Positions 35,063 through 44,900 of a stretch of DNA of 64,000 nucleotides are shown in pieces. The notes under the pieces were generated by a model. The model saw only the letters and a program-made list of their open reading frames with translations, searched no databases and had not been told where the DNA came from. The number at the start of each line of letters is the position of its first letter. Position 1 is the stretch's first letter. The translations under genes and the position numbers were made by a program. Origin of the DNA: Rubrivirga litoralis (GTDB lineage: Bacteria; Bacteroidota; Rhodothermia; Rhodothermales; Rubricoccaceae); assembly GCF_031846415.1 (NCBI RefSeq), contig NZ_JAVRHT010000007.1, positions 49,053 to 113,052 on the forward strand, in the 5' to 3' direction.

Positions 35063-35833
35063 TTGCCCACCACGCGCCTTCTGATCGAGTACGACGGGAC
35101 CGACTTCCGCGGCTGGCAGGTCCAGCCGGCGGGGCCGACGATTCAAGGCACCGTCGAGGCCGCGCTCGCGACGGCGCTCCGCGCGCCCGTCGCCGTCGTC
35201 GGGTCGGGGCGGACGGACGCGGGCGTCCACGCCCGCGGGCAGGTGGCGCATTTCGTGACCGACGCGGCGCCCGACGCGCACCGGCTGCGGGCGGCGCTGA
35301 ACGGGCTGCTCCCGCCGGCCGTCGCCGTGCTCGCCGTGGAGCCGGCGCCCGACGGGTTCCACGCGCGGTTCGACGCGCGGCGGCGGCGGTACACGTACCA
35401 GGCCACGACTGAACCCCGCGCCCTCGACCGCCGGACGCGCGCGCTCTTCCGCCCCGCCCCCGACGTCGACGCCATGAACCGGGCCGCCGAGACGCTCCTC
35501 GGGTGCCACGAGTTTTCGTCGTTCTGCCGGACGAAGTCGGAGACGACGAACCGCGTGTGCACCGTCGAGACGGCGCGGTGGGTGCCCGGAGCGCGCGCGG
35601 GCGACTGGGACTTCGAGATCGCCGCCGACCGCTTCCTGCACGGTATGGTCCGGGCCGTCGTCGGGACGCTCGTCGAGGTCGGGCGCGGGCGCCGGCCAGC
35701 AGACGACCTCGCCCGCGTCCTCGGCGCCCGCGACCGCCGCGCGGCCGGCCCCGCCGCTCCGGCCCTCGGCCTCGTCCTGGAGCGCGTGGACTACGCCGAG
35801 CCCGCGTTCGCCGCCCCGCCCGCGGCGCCATAG
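35063..35833 (+). CDS. truA: tRNA pseudouridine(38-40) synthase
   Basis: 256 residues. Isomerises U38-U40 of the tRNA anticodon arm. Motifs: LLIEYDGTDFRGWQVQPAG, SGRTDAGVHARGQVAHF (catalytic Asp in GRTDAG), FHARFDARRRRYTYQ, FLHGMVRAVVGTLVEVG. The start is TTG 35063 immediately after a tandem repeat; there is no ATG near the conserved N-terminus. C-terminal AAPPAAP is word-coded. Confidence 0.95.
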   Translation: MPTTRLLIEYDGTDFRGWQVQPAGPTIQGTVEAALATALRAPVAVVGSGRTDAGVHARGQVAHFVTDAAPDAHRLRAALNGLLPPAVAVLAVEPAPDGFHARFDARRRRYTYQATTEPRALDRRTRALFRPAPDVDAMNRAAETLLGCHEFSSFCRTKSETTNRVCTVETARWVPGARAGDWDFEIAADRFLHGMVRAVVGTLVEVGRGRRPADDLARVLGARDRRAAGPAAPALGLVLERVDYAEPAFAAPPAAP

Positions 35834-35945
35834 GGGCGGGGCGGGCACCGGACCGCGACGCGGAGCGTTGACGGCAACTCCACGCAACCATTCCGCGCCC
35901 CGCCCGAACCATGGGCTCTCACGCCGCCGCACCGGACGCCCCGCC

Positions 35946-36137
35946 ATGCTGATCCAGCGTTTGCTCCAGATCCTCGTCGTCGCCATCGTCCTGGTGGCGG
36001 CGTTCGGCCTGCTCGCGCTCGTGCTCGACCTGGTCGGGTGGCTCCTCGCGCTGGCCGTCCGCGTGATCATCGTGCTCGTGGTCGTGGCCGCGGGGCTCCG
36101 GTTCGTCGAGCTCGTCCGCGACAAGAGCCGGCGGTAG
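35946..36137 (+). CDS. Small membrane protein, two predicted helices
   Basis: 63 residues, almost entirely hydrophobic: LLQILVVAIVLVAAFGLLAL and WLLALAVRVIIVLVVVAAGL with a basic C-terminus (RFVELVRDKSRR). Function unknown. ATG 35946 begins directly after GGACGCCCCGCC. 46 bp upstream of the arginine deiminase ATG, on the same strand, with a promoter-like box between, so possibly separate transcripts. Confidence 0.6.
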   Translation: MLIQRLLQILVVAIVLVAAFGLLALVLDLVGWLLALAVRVIIVLVVVAAGLRFVELVRDKSRR

Positions 36138-36153
36138 AGCGCGGGCGGGGCGG

Positions 36154-36161
36154 TAGCTTGG
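36154..36161 (+). promoter_or_regulatory. TAGCTTGG box before arginine deiminase
   Basis: TAGCTTGG 23 bases before the ATG at 36184, identical to the aspS box. A second candidate, TACACTTTG (36166-36174), lies even closer and would leave almost no leader. Confidence 0.35.
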
Positions 36162-36183
36162 GCGCTACACTTTGCCCCGCCCG

Positions 36184-37470
36184 ATGCCCGAGTCTGCCAC
36201 CGCCGCCCCGCCTCTCCAAGTCTCCTCCGAGACCGCCCCGCTCCGGCAGGTCGTGGTCCACACGCCGGGCGAGGAAATGGCGCTCGTGGCGCCGGGGAAC
36301 AAGGACGAGCTGCTGTTCGACGACCTCCTGTTCGTGGAGGAGGCCCGCGAGGAGCACGCCACGCTCGTCCGCCTGTTCGAGGCGGCCATCGGCGACGCCG
36401 GCGCCGAGGGCGGGGCGGTCCTCCAGCTGTCCGACCTGCTCCGCGAGGCGTTCGACGGGGCCGACGCGCGCGAGTCGTTCGTCGAGGCGCTCGTCGAGCT
36501 CCTCCCCGAGCGCAACTTCGAGGCGTACGAGGCCGAGCTCAAGGCGCTTGGCCCCGACGCGCTCCACCGCTTCGCGCTGACGGGGCAGGCGCCGTTCGCG
36601 GTCTCGGCCACGCCGCTCCCCAACCTCCTGTTCACGCGCGACCTCTCGGCCGTCGTCGGCGACCACCCGATCCTGAGCCTGGCCGCGACGGCGGCGCGGC
36701 GGCCCGAGAGCGCGATCATCCGCACGATCTACCACCACCACCCGCGGTTCGCGGCGGCCCGCGAGCGGCTCATCGAGCTACCGGAGGACGTGACGTTTGA
36801 GGGCGGCGACCTCCTGGTCGTCAACGAGCGCGTGGTGATGATCGGGCAGAGCGAGCGGACGAGCCTGGGCGGCGTGCTGGCCGTCGCACGGGCGCTCCTG
36901 GACCGGACGTCTGTCGAGCACGTGCTGATGGTGAACCTCCCGAAGGAGCGCTACTGCATGCACCTCGACACCGTGTTCACGTTCGCCGACGACGACACAT
37001 GCGTCGTCTTTCCGCCCATCATCGAGGAGCCGCGGGACCACGTCCTCCACATTGAGGCCGGCGCAGAGCGGGGCGGCGACGGACCCCGCGAGTTCCGCAT
37101 GCGCCCGCTCCCGAGCGTCCGCGAGGCGCTCGAGGAGGTGACTGGCCGGTCCTACACGTTCATCCCGTGCGGCGGCGCCGACCCGATCCGCCAGCGGCGC
37201 GAGCAGTGGACGGACGGGGCCAACCTGTTCGCCGTCCGCCCCGGCCTCGTCGTCGGCTACGCCCGCAACCGGGCGACCTACGAGGCGCTCGCTCGGGCCG
37301 GCTTCCACGTCGTCAGCGCCGATGACTTCCTGGGCTTCTACGGCGACGCCGCGGCGGCCTCGCAGGACCGGATCGCCGTCCGCCTCTCGGGCAACGAGCT
37401 CTCGCGCGGGCGGGGCGGCCCGCGCTGCATGACGATGCCGCTCGTGCGAATGCGGAATTCGGAATCGTGA
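36184..37470 (+). CDS. arcA: Arginine deiminase
   Basis: 428 residues. Converts arginine to citrulline and ammonia. Guanidino-modifying-enzyme motifs: N-terminal PLRQVVVHTPGEEMALV, LPNLLFTRDLSAVVGD (FTRD), FEGGDLLVVNE, CMHLDTVFTF (catalytic His), and C-terminal GRGGPRCMTMP with the nucleophilic Cys. Carbamate kinase and ornithine transcarbamoylase genes are not beside it. ATG 36184 chosen over TTG 36172. The final residues (RMRNSES) are coded by a GAATGCGGAATTCGG repeat arm that overlaps the stop codon. Confidence 0.95.
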   Translation: MPESATAAPPLQVSSETAPLRQVVVHTPGEEMALVAPGNKDELLFDDLLFVEEAREEHATLVRLFEAAIGDAGAEGGAVLQLSDLLREAFDGADARESFVEALVELLPERNFEAYEAELKALGPDALHRFALTGQAPFAVSATPLPNLLFTRDLSAVVGDHPILSLAATAARRPESAIIRTIYHHHPRFAAARERLIELPEDVTFEGGDLLVVNERVVMIGQSERTSLGGVLAVARALLDRTSVEHVLMVNLPKERYCMHLDTVFTFADDDTCVVFPPIIEEPRDHVLHIEAGAERGGDGPREFRMRPLPSVREALEEVTGRSYTFIPCGGADPIRQRREQWTDGANLFAVRPGLVVGYARNRATYEALARAGFHVVSADDFLGFYGDAAAASQDRIAVRLSGNELSRGRGGPRCMTMPLVRMRNSES

Positions 37471-37548
37471 ATGCGGAAGGGCTACCACCCCACCCCGCCC
37501 AGGCGCATTCCATTTCGTCATTCCGCGTTCAACATTCCGCATTCTAGA
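37447..37548. repeat. Inverted GAATGCGGAAT words between arcA and tadA
   Basis: Left arm GAATGCGGAATTCGGAATCG then GAATGCGG (37448-37478) covers the arcA stop; right arm ATTCC...CATTCCGCG...CATTCCGCATTC (37508-37545) ends 5 bases before the tadA GTG. CCACCCCGCCC lies between. GAATGCGGAAT/ATTCCGCATTC is an exact inverted pair. Confidence 0.75.
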
Positions 37549-37550
37549 CC

Positions 37551-38045
37551 GTGTCTCTCGCCTCGCTCCTCGACCCCGACCGCCGGTGGATGCAGATGGC
37601 CCTGAAGGAGGCCGAGCGGGCGTACGAGGCCGGTGAGGTCCCCGTCGGCGCCGTCGTGGTGCAGGGCGGGGCGGTCGTCGGGCGGGGCCACAACCAAGTC
37701 GAGCGACTCGCCGACCCGACGGCACACGCCGAGATGCTCGCGGTCTCGGCCGCCTGCCAGACGCTCGGCACTAAGAACCTCGCCGGCTGCACGCTCTACG
37801 TGACGCTGGAGCCGTGCCCCATGTGCGCCGGCGCGCTCGTGTGGGCGCGGCTGGACCGGCTCGTGTTCGGGGCGTTCGACGAGAAGGCCGGGGCCGCCTC
37901 CACGCTCTTCGACATCCCCCAGGACCGGCGCCTCAACCACCAGGTCGAGACGGTCTCCGGTGTCGAGGCCGACGCCGCCGCCGACCTCCTGCGCGCGTTC
38001 TTCCGCGCCCGCCGCCCCGCCCCCGACGGGCGGGGCGGCGCATAG
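37551..38045 (+). CDS. tadA: tRNA-specific adenosine deaminase
   Basis: 164 residues. Zinc deaminase forming inosine at the wobble position of tRNA-Arg(ACG). Motifs HAEMLAV (His, catalytic Glu) and PCPMCAGALVWARLDRLVFG (zinc Cys pair) are in place. GTG 37551 is used since no ATG precedes the conserved DRRWMQMALKEA. The C-terminus PAPDGRGGA is an addition coded by an 11-mer. Confidence 0.95.
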   Translation: MSLASLLDPDRRWMQMALKEAERAYEAGEVPVGAVVVQGGAVVGRGHNQVERLADPTAHAEMLAVSAACQTLGTKNLAGCTLYVTLEPCPMCAGALVWARLDRLVFGAFDEKAGAASTLFDIPQDRRLNHQVETVSGVEADAAADLLRAFFRARRPAPDGRGGA

Positions 38046-38184
38046 GGGGCGAGGCGGGCCACCCCGCCCAGGCAGCGGCGACCAAGGCGGCCGGGGCGGC
38101 ACAGGTCCGCGGCCCCGTTTCCACGTCCGCTTGGCAACACGCCGGGGGCGGGGCGGTAGCAGCCGGACACCGCCCCGCCCCGCC

Positions 38185-39207
38185 GTGCCCAACGGACGCC
38201 CCGCCCCGCCCCGCCCCGACGCCGTCGACCTCCTTGTGGTCGGCGCCGGCCCCATCGGGCTCGCGTGCGCGATCGAGGCGGAGCGCGCAGGGCTCACGGC
38301 GCGCGTGGTCGAAAAAGAGGCGCTCGTCAACTCGATCGTCGGGTACCCGACGCTCATGGAGTTTTTCTCGACGCCCGAGCTCCTGGAGATCGGCGGGCAC
38401 CCGCTCGCGACCACGCTCTACAAGCCGCGCCGCGAGGAGGCCCTCGACTACTACCGCGCCGTCGCCCAGCGCGAGGGGCTCGATGTCCGCCTCGGCGAGC
38501 GCGTGCTCGCCGTCGAGGGCGGGGCGGGCGACTTTACCGTCGTCACGTCGCGGGGGACGCACGCGGCCCGGGCGGTCGTGGTCGCCACAGGCTTCTTCGA
38601 CCAGCCCAACCGGCTCGGCGTCGAGGGCGAGGACTTGCCCCACGTCGCCCACTACTACAAGGAGCCGTACCTGTACAGCGGGCGGCGGACGGTCGTGGTC
38701 GGGGCCAAAAACTCGGCGGCCAAGGCCGCCCTGGAGATCAACCGCCACGGCGGCGACGTGACGATGGTCGTGCGGGGCGGGGAGATCACGACGAGCGTGA
38801 AGTACTGGATCCGCCCGGACCTCCTCAACCGAATCGAGGAGGGCGCCATCGAAGCCCACTTCCACTCGACCGTCGAGCGCATCACGCCGACGACCGTCCA
38901 CGTCCGCACACCCGACGGCCCGCTCGCCGTCGAGGCCGACTTCGTCCTCGCGCTCATCGGCTACCACCCGGACTTCTCGTTCCTGACCGCGGCCGGCGTC
39001 GAGCTCGACGGCCCCGCTCGCGTCCCCGTCTTCGACGACGATACGATGGAGACGACGCGGCCCGGCCTCTACCTCGCGGGGACCGTCTGCGGCGGCTACA
39101 ACACGAGCCGCTGGTTTATCGAGAACGGCCGGATTCACGCGGCCCGGATCGCCGCGCACCTGGCGGGGCGGCCGGTCCCTCACGTTGAGGCGGTGGGGCA
39201 GCCCTGA
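38185..39207 (+). CDS. ypdA: YpdA-type bacillithiol disulfide reductase (FAD/NAD(P)H)
   Basis: 340 residues. Pyridine nucleotide-disulfide reductase fold: FAD site VVGAGPIGLACAIEAERAG, NADP site VVVGAKNSAAKAALEINRHG, and YHPDFSFL and LAGTVCGGYNTSRWFIENGR at the C-terminus, which are YpdA features. YpdA recycles oxidised bacillithiol, the low-molecular thiol of many Bacteroidota and Firmicutes. GTG 38185 follows a block of CCGCCCCGCC words, and residues 4-12 (GRPAPPRPD) are still word-coded, so the true start is a little uncertain. Confidence 0.92.
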   Translation: MPNGRPAPPRPDAVDLLVVGAGPIGLACAIEAERAGLTARVVEKEALVNSIVGYPTLMEFFSTPELLEIGGHPLATTLYKPRREEALDYYRAVAQREGLDVRLGERVLAVEGGAGDFTVVTSRGTHAARAVVVATGFFDQPNRLGVEGEDLPHVAHYYKEPYLYSGRRTVVVGAKNSAAKAALEINRHGGDVTMVVRGGEITTSVKYWIRPDLLNRIEEGAIEAHFHSTVERITPTTVHVRTPDGPLAVEADFVLALIGYHPDFSFLTAAGVELDGPARVPVFDDDTMETTRPGLYLAGTVCGGYNTSRWFIENGRIHAARIAAHLAGRPVPHVEAVGQP

Positions 39208-39256
39208 CCGCCCCCGCCCGGGCGGGGCGGCCGTCGGGCGGGGCGGACGAAACGTG

Positions 39257-39288
39257 AGCGGCCGGCACCCCTGGAGGCGCCGGCCGCT
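39257..39288. terminator. Hairpin between convergent ypdA and PKD lipoprotein genes
   Basis: AGCGGCCGGC (39257-39266) and GCCGGCCGCT (39279-39288), perfect 10-bp stem, 12-base loop. No T tract, so termination is inferred from place between convergent genes. Confidence 0.5.
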
Positions 39289-39312
39289 ATAGCGTAGAAC
39301 CGGGGTTCGGAT

Positions 39313-40305
39313 CTAGCTCCCGACCGTCACGCCGACCGTGCAGGACGCGTTGCTGCGGGCGTTTGCGGCCGTGATCGTGGCCGTGTACGTCCCCGCCGTG
39401 TTGTACGTGTACTGGAGGGGCAGGCTGACGTTGTTGGCCGTCACGCCGTTGCCGTAGTCGACGGACACGCTCGCGTCGCCGACCAGGCTGTTGACGACGC
39501 CGTTGAACTGGACCGCCCCGCCCACCGGGACCGCGCTCGGCTGGGCCGTACACTCGCTGATCGTGACGGGCTCGCGGACCTCAATGTCGAGGGTGCACGA
39601 GTCGCTCCCGTCCTCGTTCTCCACGACAATTGTCGCGTCGTAAGACCCGGCCTCCGGGTACGTGTAGGTGACGGGGAATGACGCAACAGGCACGACGTCA
39701 GGGGCCGTGTCCGCGTCAGGACCGTCCACGCCGTACGTGATTGAGACCTCGGAGTCGAGACGGCCTGCGGTCACCGCGCTGAACGTGATGGGGTCGCCTT
39801 CGACCACCCGGTACGTCACGTTGTCTCCGTTGCGGACGAGCGACGAAGACGTCGCGGCGCACGCCCCGACGGACGGCGGCTCCGTCACCGTGACATCCTC
39901 GGTGCCAGCGTACGTCCCGTCACTGACGGTGACTGTGTAGGCGCCCCGGGTCCCGAACGTAACGTCGTAGTACTCGCCGTCGCGCCGAACCACGCCGGTC
40001 GGGTTGCCCGGTCCTTCGACATTCCACGCGTACGTCTGGTCGATCGTGTAGGCCTGGATGTAGTAGGGCACCGTCGTCGTCGGGTCAGTCTCGACGTCGA
40101 CGCTCGTAATCGTTACGCCGGTCGCGGTCGTGTCCGCCATGTACCGGATCTCAGGGGCGACCTCGACGGAGGACGCGCCGACGATCGTCCGGGAGTCCCC
40201 GGCTTCAAAGTCGAGGTTGTCCTCGAAGTTGTCGCAGGCCGTGAGCCCCGCCGCGAGGGCGAGGGTCCCCAAGAGGAGGGGGCGAAAGCGGGAGGAGATA
40301 GGCAT
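39313..40305 (-). CDS. PKD-like lipoprotein of the SusCD locus
   Basis: 330 residues. Signal with lipobox LTAC (Cys about 24). After a linker there are three beta-sandwich PKD/Ig-like repeats ending in characteristic strands (FGTRGAYTVTVSD, YTYPEAGSYDATIVVENEDG, YTYNTAGTYTATITAANA). Probably surface-exposed and helping substrate capture with the SusD and SusC encoded upstream on the same strand (45-bp gap to SusD). GC is lower than in the surrounding chromosome. Confidence 0.85.
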   Translation of the reverse strand: MPISSRFRPLLLGTLALAAGLTACDNFEDNLDFEAGDSRTIVGASSVEVAPEIRYMADTTATGVTITSVDVETDPTTTVPYYIQAYTIDQTYAWNVEGPGNPTGVVRRDGEYYDVTFGTRGAYTVTVSDGTYAGTEDVTVTEPPSVGACAATSSSLVRNGDNVTYRVVEGDPITFSAVTAGRLDSEVSITYGVDGPDADTAPDVVPVASFPVTYTYPEAGSYDATIVVENEDGSDSCTLDIEVREPVTISECTAQPSAVPVGGAVQFNGVVNSLVGDASVSVDYGNGVTANNVSLPLQYTYNTAGTYTATITAANARSNASCTVGVTVGS

Positions 40306-40350
40306 GGAGGCGATACAGATAAAGCGGTTCAGGAGAGCGAGCGGGGGTGG

Positions 40351-41829
40351 TTACAGACCAATGGGCGCAACGTCCCACCAGACTCGGGTCCCCTGTGTGT
40401 CGGGACCCTGGCTGGCGATGGCCGCGGCCAGGTTATCGCTGTTCAGAGCCTCCTCCTGGGTGGGGTAGACGAGGCGGACGGGGATCGGCCCCTCGAAGGA
40501 GTCCAGCTTACCTCCGACCGGCTCGATCAGGACACCTGTAAAGTCGAGCCGGCGCCACTCGGACCAGCCCTGAATGCCCTGCATGTAGAGGGCGAGCCAC
40601 TTCTGAACACCCAGAACCTGCCTGTAGTTGGAGCCGTCGAGATCGGGGAGGTCACTGACGTAGTCCTCTACGACATCCTGATCGTCGACGCCCCAGTACT
40701 CAAACGAGGTGCGGACGGCGTCCTCGAACAGGTCGTCAGCGTCGCCGCTGATGAACCCGCGAGCGGCGGCCTCAGCCTTGATGAACAGGACCTCGTCGTA
40801 GAGCATGAAGATGGCCGGCGACGTCGCTTCCCGCGTGATCTCGCCCGGACGCGAAAAGTTGGACCGTGGAATGGCCGCGGCTACGCCTTGCGCAAGCCCG
40901 TACGGGAGTCCTTCGTACACCGGCGCCCCCGGCGTCACCTCCACGGAACGCGGGGTGGGTGCAACGTAAATCGGGAGGCGCGGGTCGTTCCGCTCCTGGA
41001 GGGTCGTCACCAGACCTTCAGTTACGGCCCAGTCGTCGCGGCCCGTGATTTCGTAGTTCTCGTAGATCGGGTTCGTGTACGGCTCCGACGTTGTAAAGTC
41101 GAGGATCGCTGCGTCAGCCACGCTGTTCATCGGGCCGGCCGCAATGGCTTCTTGGATGGCCTGCGCCGCCTGGTCCGGGAGTTGGTCCGACATCCGCATG
41201 GCGATTCGCATCTTGAGCGAGTTGGCGAACCGCTTCCACCTAGCCGCGTTGCCGCCGTAAATGAGATCGCCTGGGACAGTCCCGGCCACGTCAATCATCG
41301 CCTGATCCTCCGTTAGGCGGCGGATGAGGTCGGGGTAGATCTCCTCCTGTGGCGTGAAGGCCGGCACCCGGTTGTCCCGCCCCTGCAGAGCCTCCGTGTA
41401 TGGGATGTCGCCCCAGATATCCGTCATCACGTGGAACGCGAACACCTGCATGATGTCGGCGACGGCGACCTGGTTCTCCGGGCTGACAGCGGCCTCGTCC
41501 TCCGGCACGAGCCGTTTGAGCTCCTGGAGGTTGCTGATCACGAGGTAGAGATCAGTCCAGTAAGCGTCCACGACGTTTTCGCGGTACTGGTAACGGTCCT
41601 CGCTCGTGTACTGGTTCTGCGTCCAGTACTGGGCGTAGAGGAGCCCGAAGCGGCCGTTGTTGAAGCTGTCAAAGTAGTTCTGCGCGAGGTTTACCTCCGC
41701 ACGGGACAGGATGAACCCTGTCACAGGCTGCGTCGACTCGTTCGGGTTTTCGTTGAGCTCGGTAAGGTCGCAGGCGCTCAGCGTGAGGGCGCAGGCGACG
41801 ACACCGACGAGGGCAATGGATCGGTTCAC
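40351..41829 (-). CDS. SusD/RagB-family substrate-binding lipoprotein
   Basis: 492 residues. Lipobox LSAC (Cys20) then the CDLTELNENPNES pattern usual for SusD-like proteins; TPR-like helices (IMQVFAFHVMTDIWGDIPYT, RWKRFANSLKMRIAMRMSD) and the C-terminal GVQKWLALYMQGIQGWSEWR and RLVYPTQEEALN motifs. Surface lipoprotein that caps the SusC barrel encoded 75 bp upstream. It is visibly less GC-rich than its neighbours (e.g. about 53% in 41041-41100) and has no 11-mer inside. Confidence 0.95.
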   Translation of the reverse strand: MNRSIALVGVVACALTLSACDLTELNENPNESTQPVTGFILSRAEVNLAQNYFDSFNNGRFGLLYAQYWTQNQYTSEDRYQYRENVVDAYWTDLYLVISNLQELKRLVPEDEAAVSPENQVAVADIMQVFAFHVMTDIWGDIPYTEALQGRDNRVPAFTPQEEIYPDLIRRLTEDQAMIDVAGTVPGDLIYGGNAARWKRFANSLKMRIAMRMSDQLPDQAAQAIQEAIAAGPMNSVADAAILDFTTSEPYTNPIYENYEITGRDDWAVTEGLVTTLQERNDPRLPIYVAPTPRSVEVTPGAPVYEGLPYGLAQGVAAAIPRSNFSRPGEITREATSPAIFMLYDEVLFIKAEAAARGFISGDADDLFEDAVRTSFEYWGVDDQDVVEDYVSDLPDLDGSNYRQVLGVQKWLALYMQGIQGWSEWRRLDFTGVLIEPVGGKLDSFEGPIPVRLVYPTQEEALNSDNLAAAIASQGPDTQGTRVWWDVAPIGL

Positions 41830-41864
41830 GGGAGGAGAGTCAGAAGGTGTACGGGTCGCGACGG

Positions 41865-41895
41865 CCGCCCCGCCCGCGTCGCGCGGGCGGGGCGG
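41865..41895. repeat. 14-bp perfect hairpin of the 11-mer between SusC and SusD genes
   Basis: CCGCCCCGCCCGCG (41865-41878), loop tcg, CGCGGGCGGGGCGG (41882-41895). On the transcribed (minus) strand it lies between the SusC stop and the SusD ATG and could lower or pause read-through. Confidence 0.75.
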
Positions 41896-41904
41896 GGCGG
41901 GGCC

Positions 41905-44900
41905 TCAGAGCGTGGCCGTGATGCTGAGCCCGAGCGAGCGGACCGGCGGGTAGGCTCCGGCCTCGATGCCCTGGACGTTCGACGCGCTCAGCGCGACGGC
42001 GGGGTCGAAGAACGGGGACTTCGAGTAGAGCAGGGCCAGGTTCCGGGCCACGAGCGAGAGCGTGACGTTCTGAACCGAGATCTGCTGCGTGTACCGGGCC
42101 GGGATCGAGTACCCGAGGCTGAGCTCGCGGAGCCGGATAAAGCTCATGTCGAAGATGTGCGCGCCCTGGAGGCCGAACGTCCCCTTGAAGTACGTCTCCG
42201 CATCAATGGCGCCGTCTCCAACAGGAGTCCCCTCCAGCTGGGCCGCTTCCTCCGGCGTCGTCCCCCTCGGCAGCGTGACGACGCCGGTCGGGACGATGCC
42301 GCGCTCGCGGATGTCGCTCTCGACGGTTTCGTCGAGGATGCCCGAGTAGCGGCCGAACAGGCTCGTCACCGAGTAGGACTCGCCGCCGAACTGGGCGTCG
42401 ATGAGCCCGCTCAGCTGGAGCCCCCCGTACGAGAACGTCGTCGAGAGGCCGCCCGTCCAGTCGGGGAGGTAGGACCCGAGGACCTGGGACGGGTTGCTCC
42501 GGTAGCTGGTGAAGTTGCCGTCGGCGTCGACGTTGACCACCTTGTTGCCGCTGGCGTCGTACACGAAGTCGTTGCCGATGATGGCGCCGTAGGGCTCGCC
42601 GACGGCGGCCGTGACCCGAGCACCAAACGGAGCGTTTCCGAGCGTGTACACCTCAAGGTCGTCGAGGAGCGACTCGACCTCGCTCACGTTCCGGGCCGCG
42701 TTGACGTTGACGTCCCACTGAAACCCGTTCTCCATGAGGACCGGCGTCGCGCGCAGCGCGAGCTCGATGCCCCGGTTTGAGATCGTCCCGGCGTTGACGA
42801 GCTGGAACGAGTAGCCCGTTGAACGCGAGACCTCGACGGCCAGGATCTGGTCGTCCGTCTGCGAGGAGTAGGCGGTAAAGTCGAGACCAGCCCGCCCGTT
42901 CAGAAACGCGAGCTCGAGGCCGGCCTCAAACGAAGTCGTCTGCTCCGACCGGAGGTCCGGGTTCGGGAGCGTCGTCGGGAGCCGCTGGAGCGGAGATCCA
43001 GCGAATGGGAGCGAGAGCGGGTACGTCAGGTTGACCCGGTACGGGTCGGTGTCGTTGCCCACGATCGCGAACCCGGCCCGGACCTTCCCGAACGACAGAA
43101 GACTCTGGTTGCGGAGCGGGGCGAGTTCAGAGAACACGAGGCTCACGTTCGCCGACGGGTAGAGGTACGAGTTGTCACCGTCCGGCAGCGTCGACGACCA
43201 GTCGTTGCGGAGCGAGGCGTTGACGTAGACGAGGTCCCGGTAGCCTACCGTCGCATCGGCGTAGAGGCTGTAGACGGCGAGCTCCTCGAAGTAGTCCTCC
43301 AGGAACGGGCGGGCAACCGAGTTTTCGAGCGTGAACAGGCCCGGCACACTGAGGCCGCCCTGCGTGATCCCTCGGTTGCGGGAGTACCCGTTGTACCGGA
43401 CCTCGCCGCCGCCGAACGTATTGAGCGAGACGTCCTGCGTCAGATCCGTCTCGTAGGTCAGCTGCGAGCGGGCGCTCGTTTCCTGGACCTCGTAGATCCC
43501 CTCTTGGTACTGCGGCGTCGCCTGGCTCCCAAACGCGATTCGCTCTTCGCGGCGCTGCGTGTAGTAGTCGGTCTGGACGTTGGTCCGGAGGTTGAGTTCG
43601 TCGGTGAAGTCGTACCCGACGGCGAAGCTGCCGTAGAGCCGGTTCATCGAGTCCTCCTGCTGGTTCACGTACGAGATCCAGTACGGGTTGTCCGCGTACT
43701 GGAGCGTCCCCGCGACCGGGTTGCGCCAGTTCCAGCCGCGCTGGACGCCGTTCGGGCGGACGTACTCGAACGAGTAGCTGCCGTCGCCGAGGTCGACCTG
43801 GCGCTGGCCGAATTGGTTGAACTGGAGGAACACGTTCTGTCCGTCGTAGCCCGTGCCCGGCCGACCTTCGGCGCCGTTGTTGATGTAGTTGCCGGTGAAC
43901 GTGGTGTTCAGGCGCGGCGTGAGGTCGAGCGACCCGTTAAAGCTCACCTGGCGACGGTCGAGCTGGCTGCCCGGGAAGACGCCGTCCGTCGACACGTTCG
44001 TGAGCGAGAGCCGGTAGTTGAAGTTCTCACCGCCTTGCGAGAATGCGAGGTTCGTGTTCGAGGTGACGCCGGTGTCGAAGAAGTCTCGAACGTTATCGGG
44101 CGCGGCGACCCACGGCGTGGTCTGCCCCATGAGGCCGTTGACCTCGTCGTAGCTGTACCACTGACGGACGGGGCGACCATCGAGGCGCGGCCCCCACGAC
44201 TCGTCGGTCGCGAAATCGACCACCTGCTGGCCCTGGCCGTTGACGTTGAACGGGGCGTTCGAGCCGCCGCCGTAGAGGTTCTGGTAGGGCGGGAGGTTGT
44301 AGACGCTCTCGGTCGTGACGCTCTGGTTGACCGTGATGCCGATGCCCTGGCCCCGCCGGCCGCTCTTGGTCGTGATGAGGATGACGCCGTTCGAGGCGCG
44401 GGCGCCGTAGAGCGCGCCGGCCGAGGCCCCCTTGAGGATCGACACCGAGGCGATGTCGTCCGGGTTGATCATCGAGGCGGCGTTGCCGTAGTCGTACCCG
44501 CCGCCGCCCGTCGACTGGCCTGGGGCCGAGATGTTCGAGTTGTCGAGCGGGATGCCGTCGACCACGAACAGCGGCTCGTTGTTGCCGGACACCGAGCTCG
44601 GCCCGCGGAGGACGATCCGGGCCGACCCGCCGATCGTGCTCCCCTGCGAGACGTTGGCCCCGGCCACGCGGCCAGACAGCGACGAGATCACGTTCGTCTC
44701 GCGGACCTTGCTCAGCTCATCCCCCTCGACCGCCTGCGCGGCGTAGCCCAGCGACCGCTCGGCCCGCTCGATCCCGAGCGCGGTGACGATCACGTCCTCA
44801 CCGAGCAAGATGGAGTCGGAGAGCTGGATGTCGACGACGGTCTCGCCTTCGCCCACGACCACCGGGACGGTCTGCGTCTCGTACCCGATGTAGGAGGCGA

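Noticed and set aside
36166..36174. TACACTTTG as the arcA promoter.
   Set aside because: It ends 10 bases before the ATG, leaving almost no leader, and TAGCTTGG 12 bases upstream matches the box of other genes.
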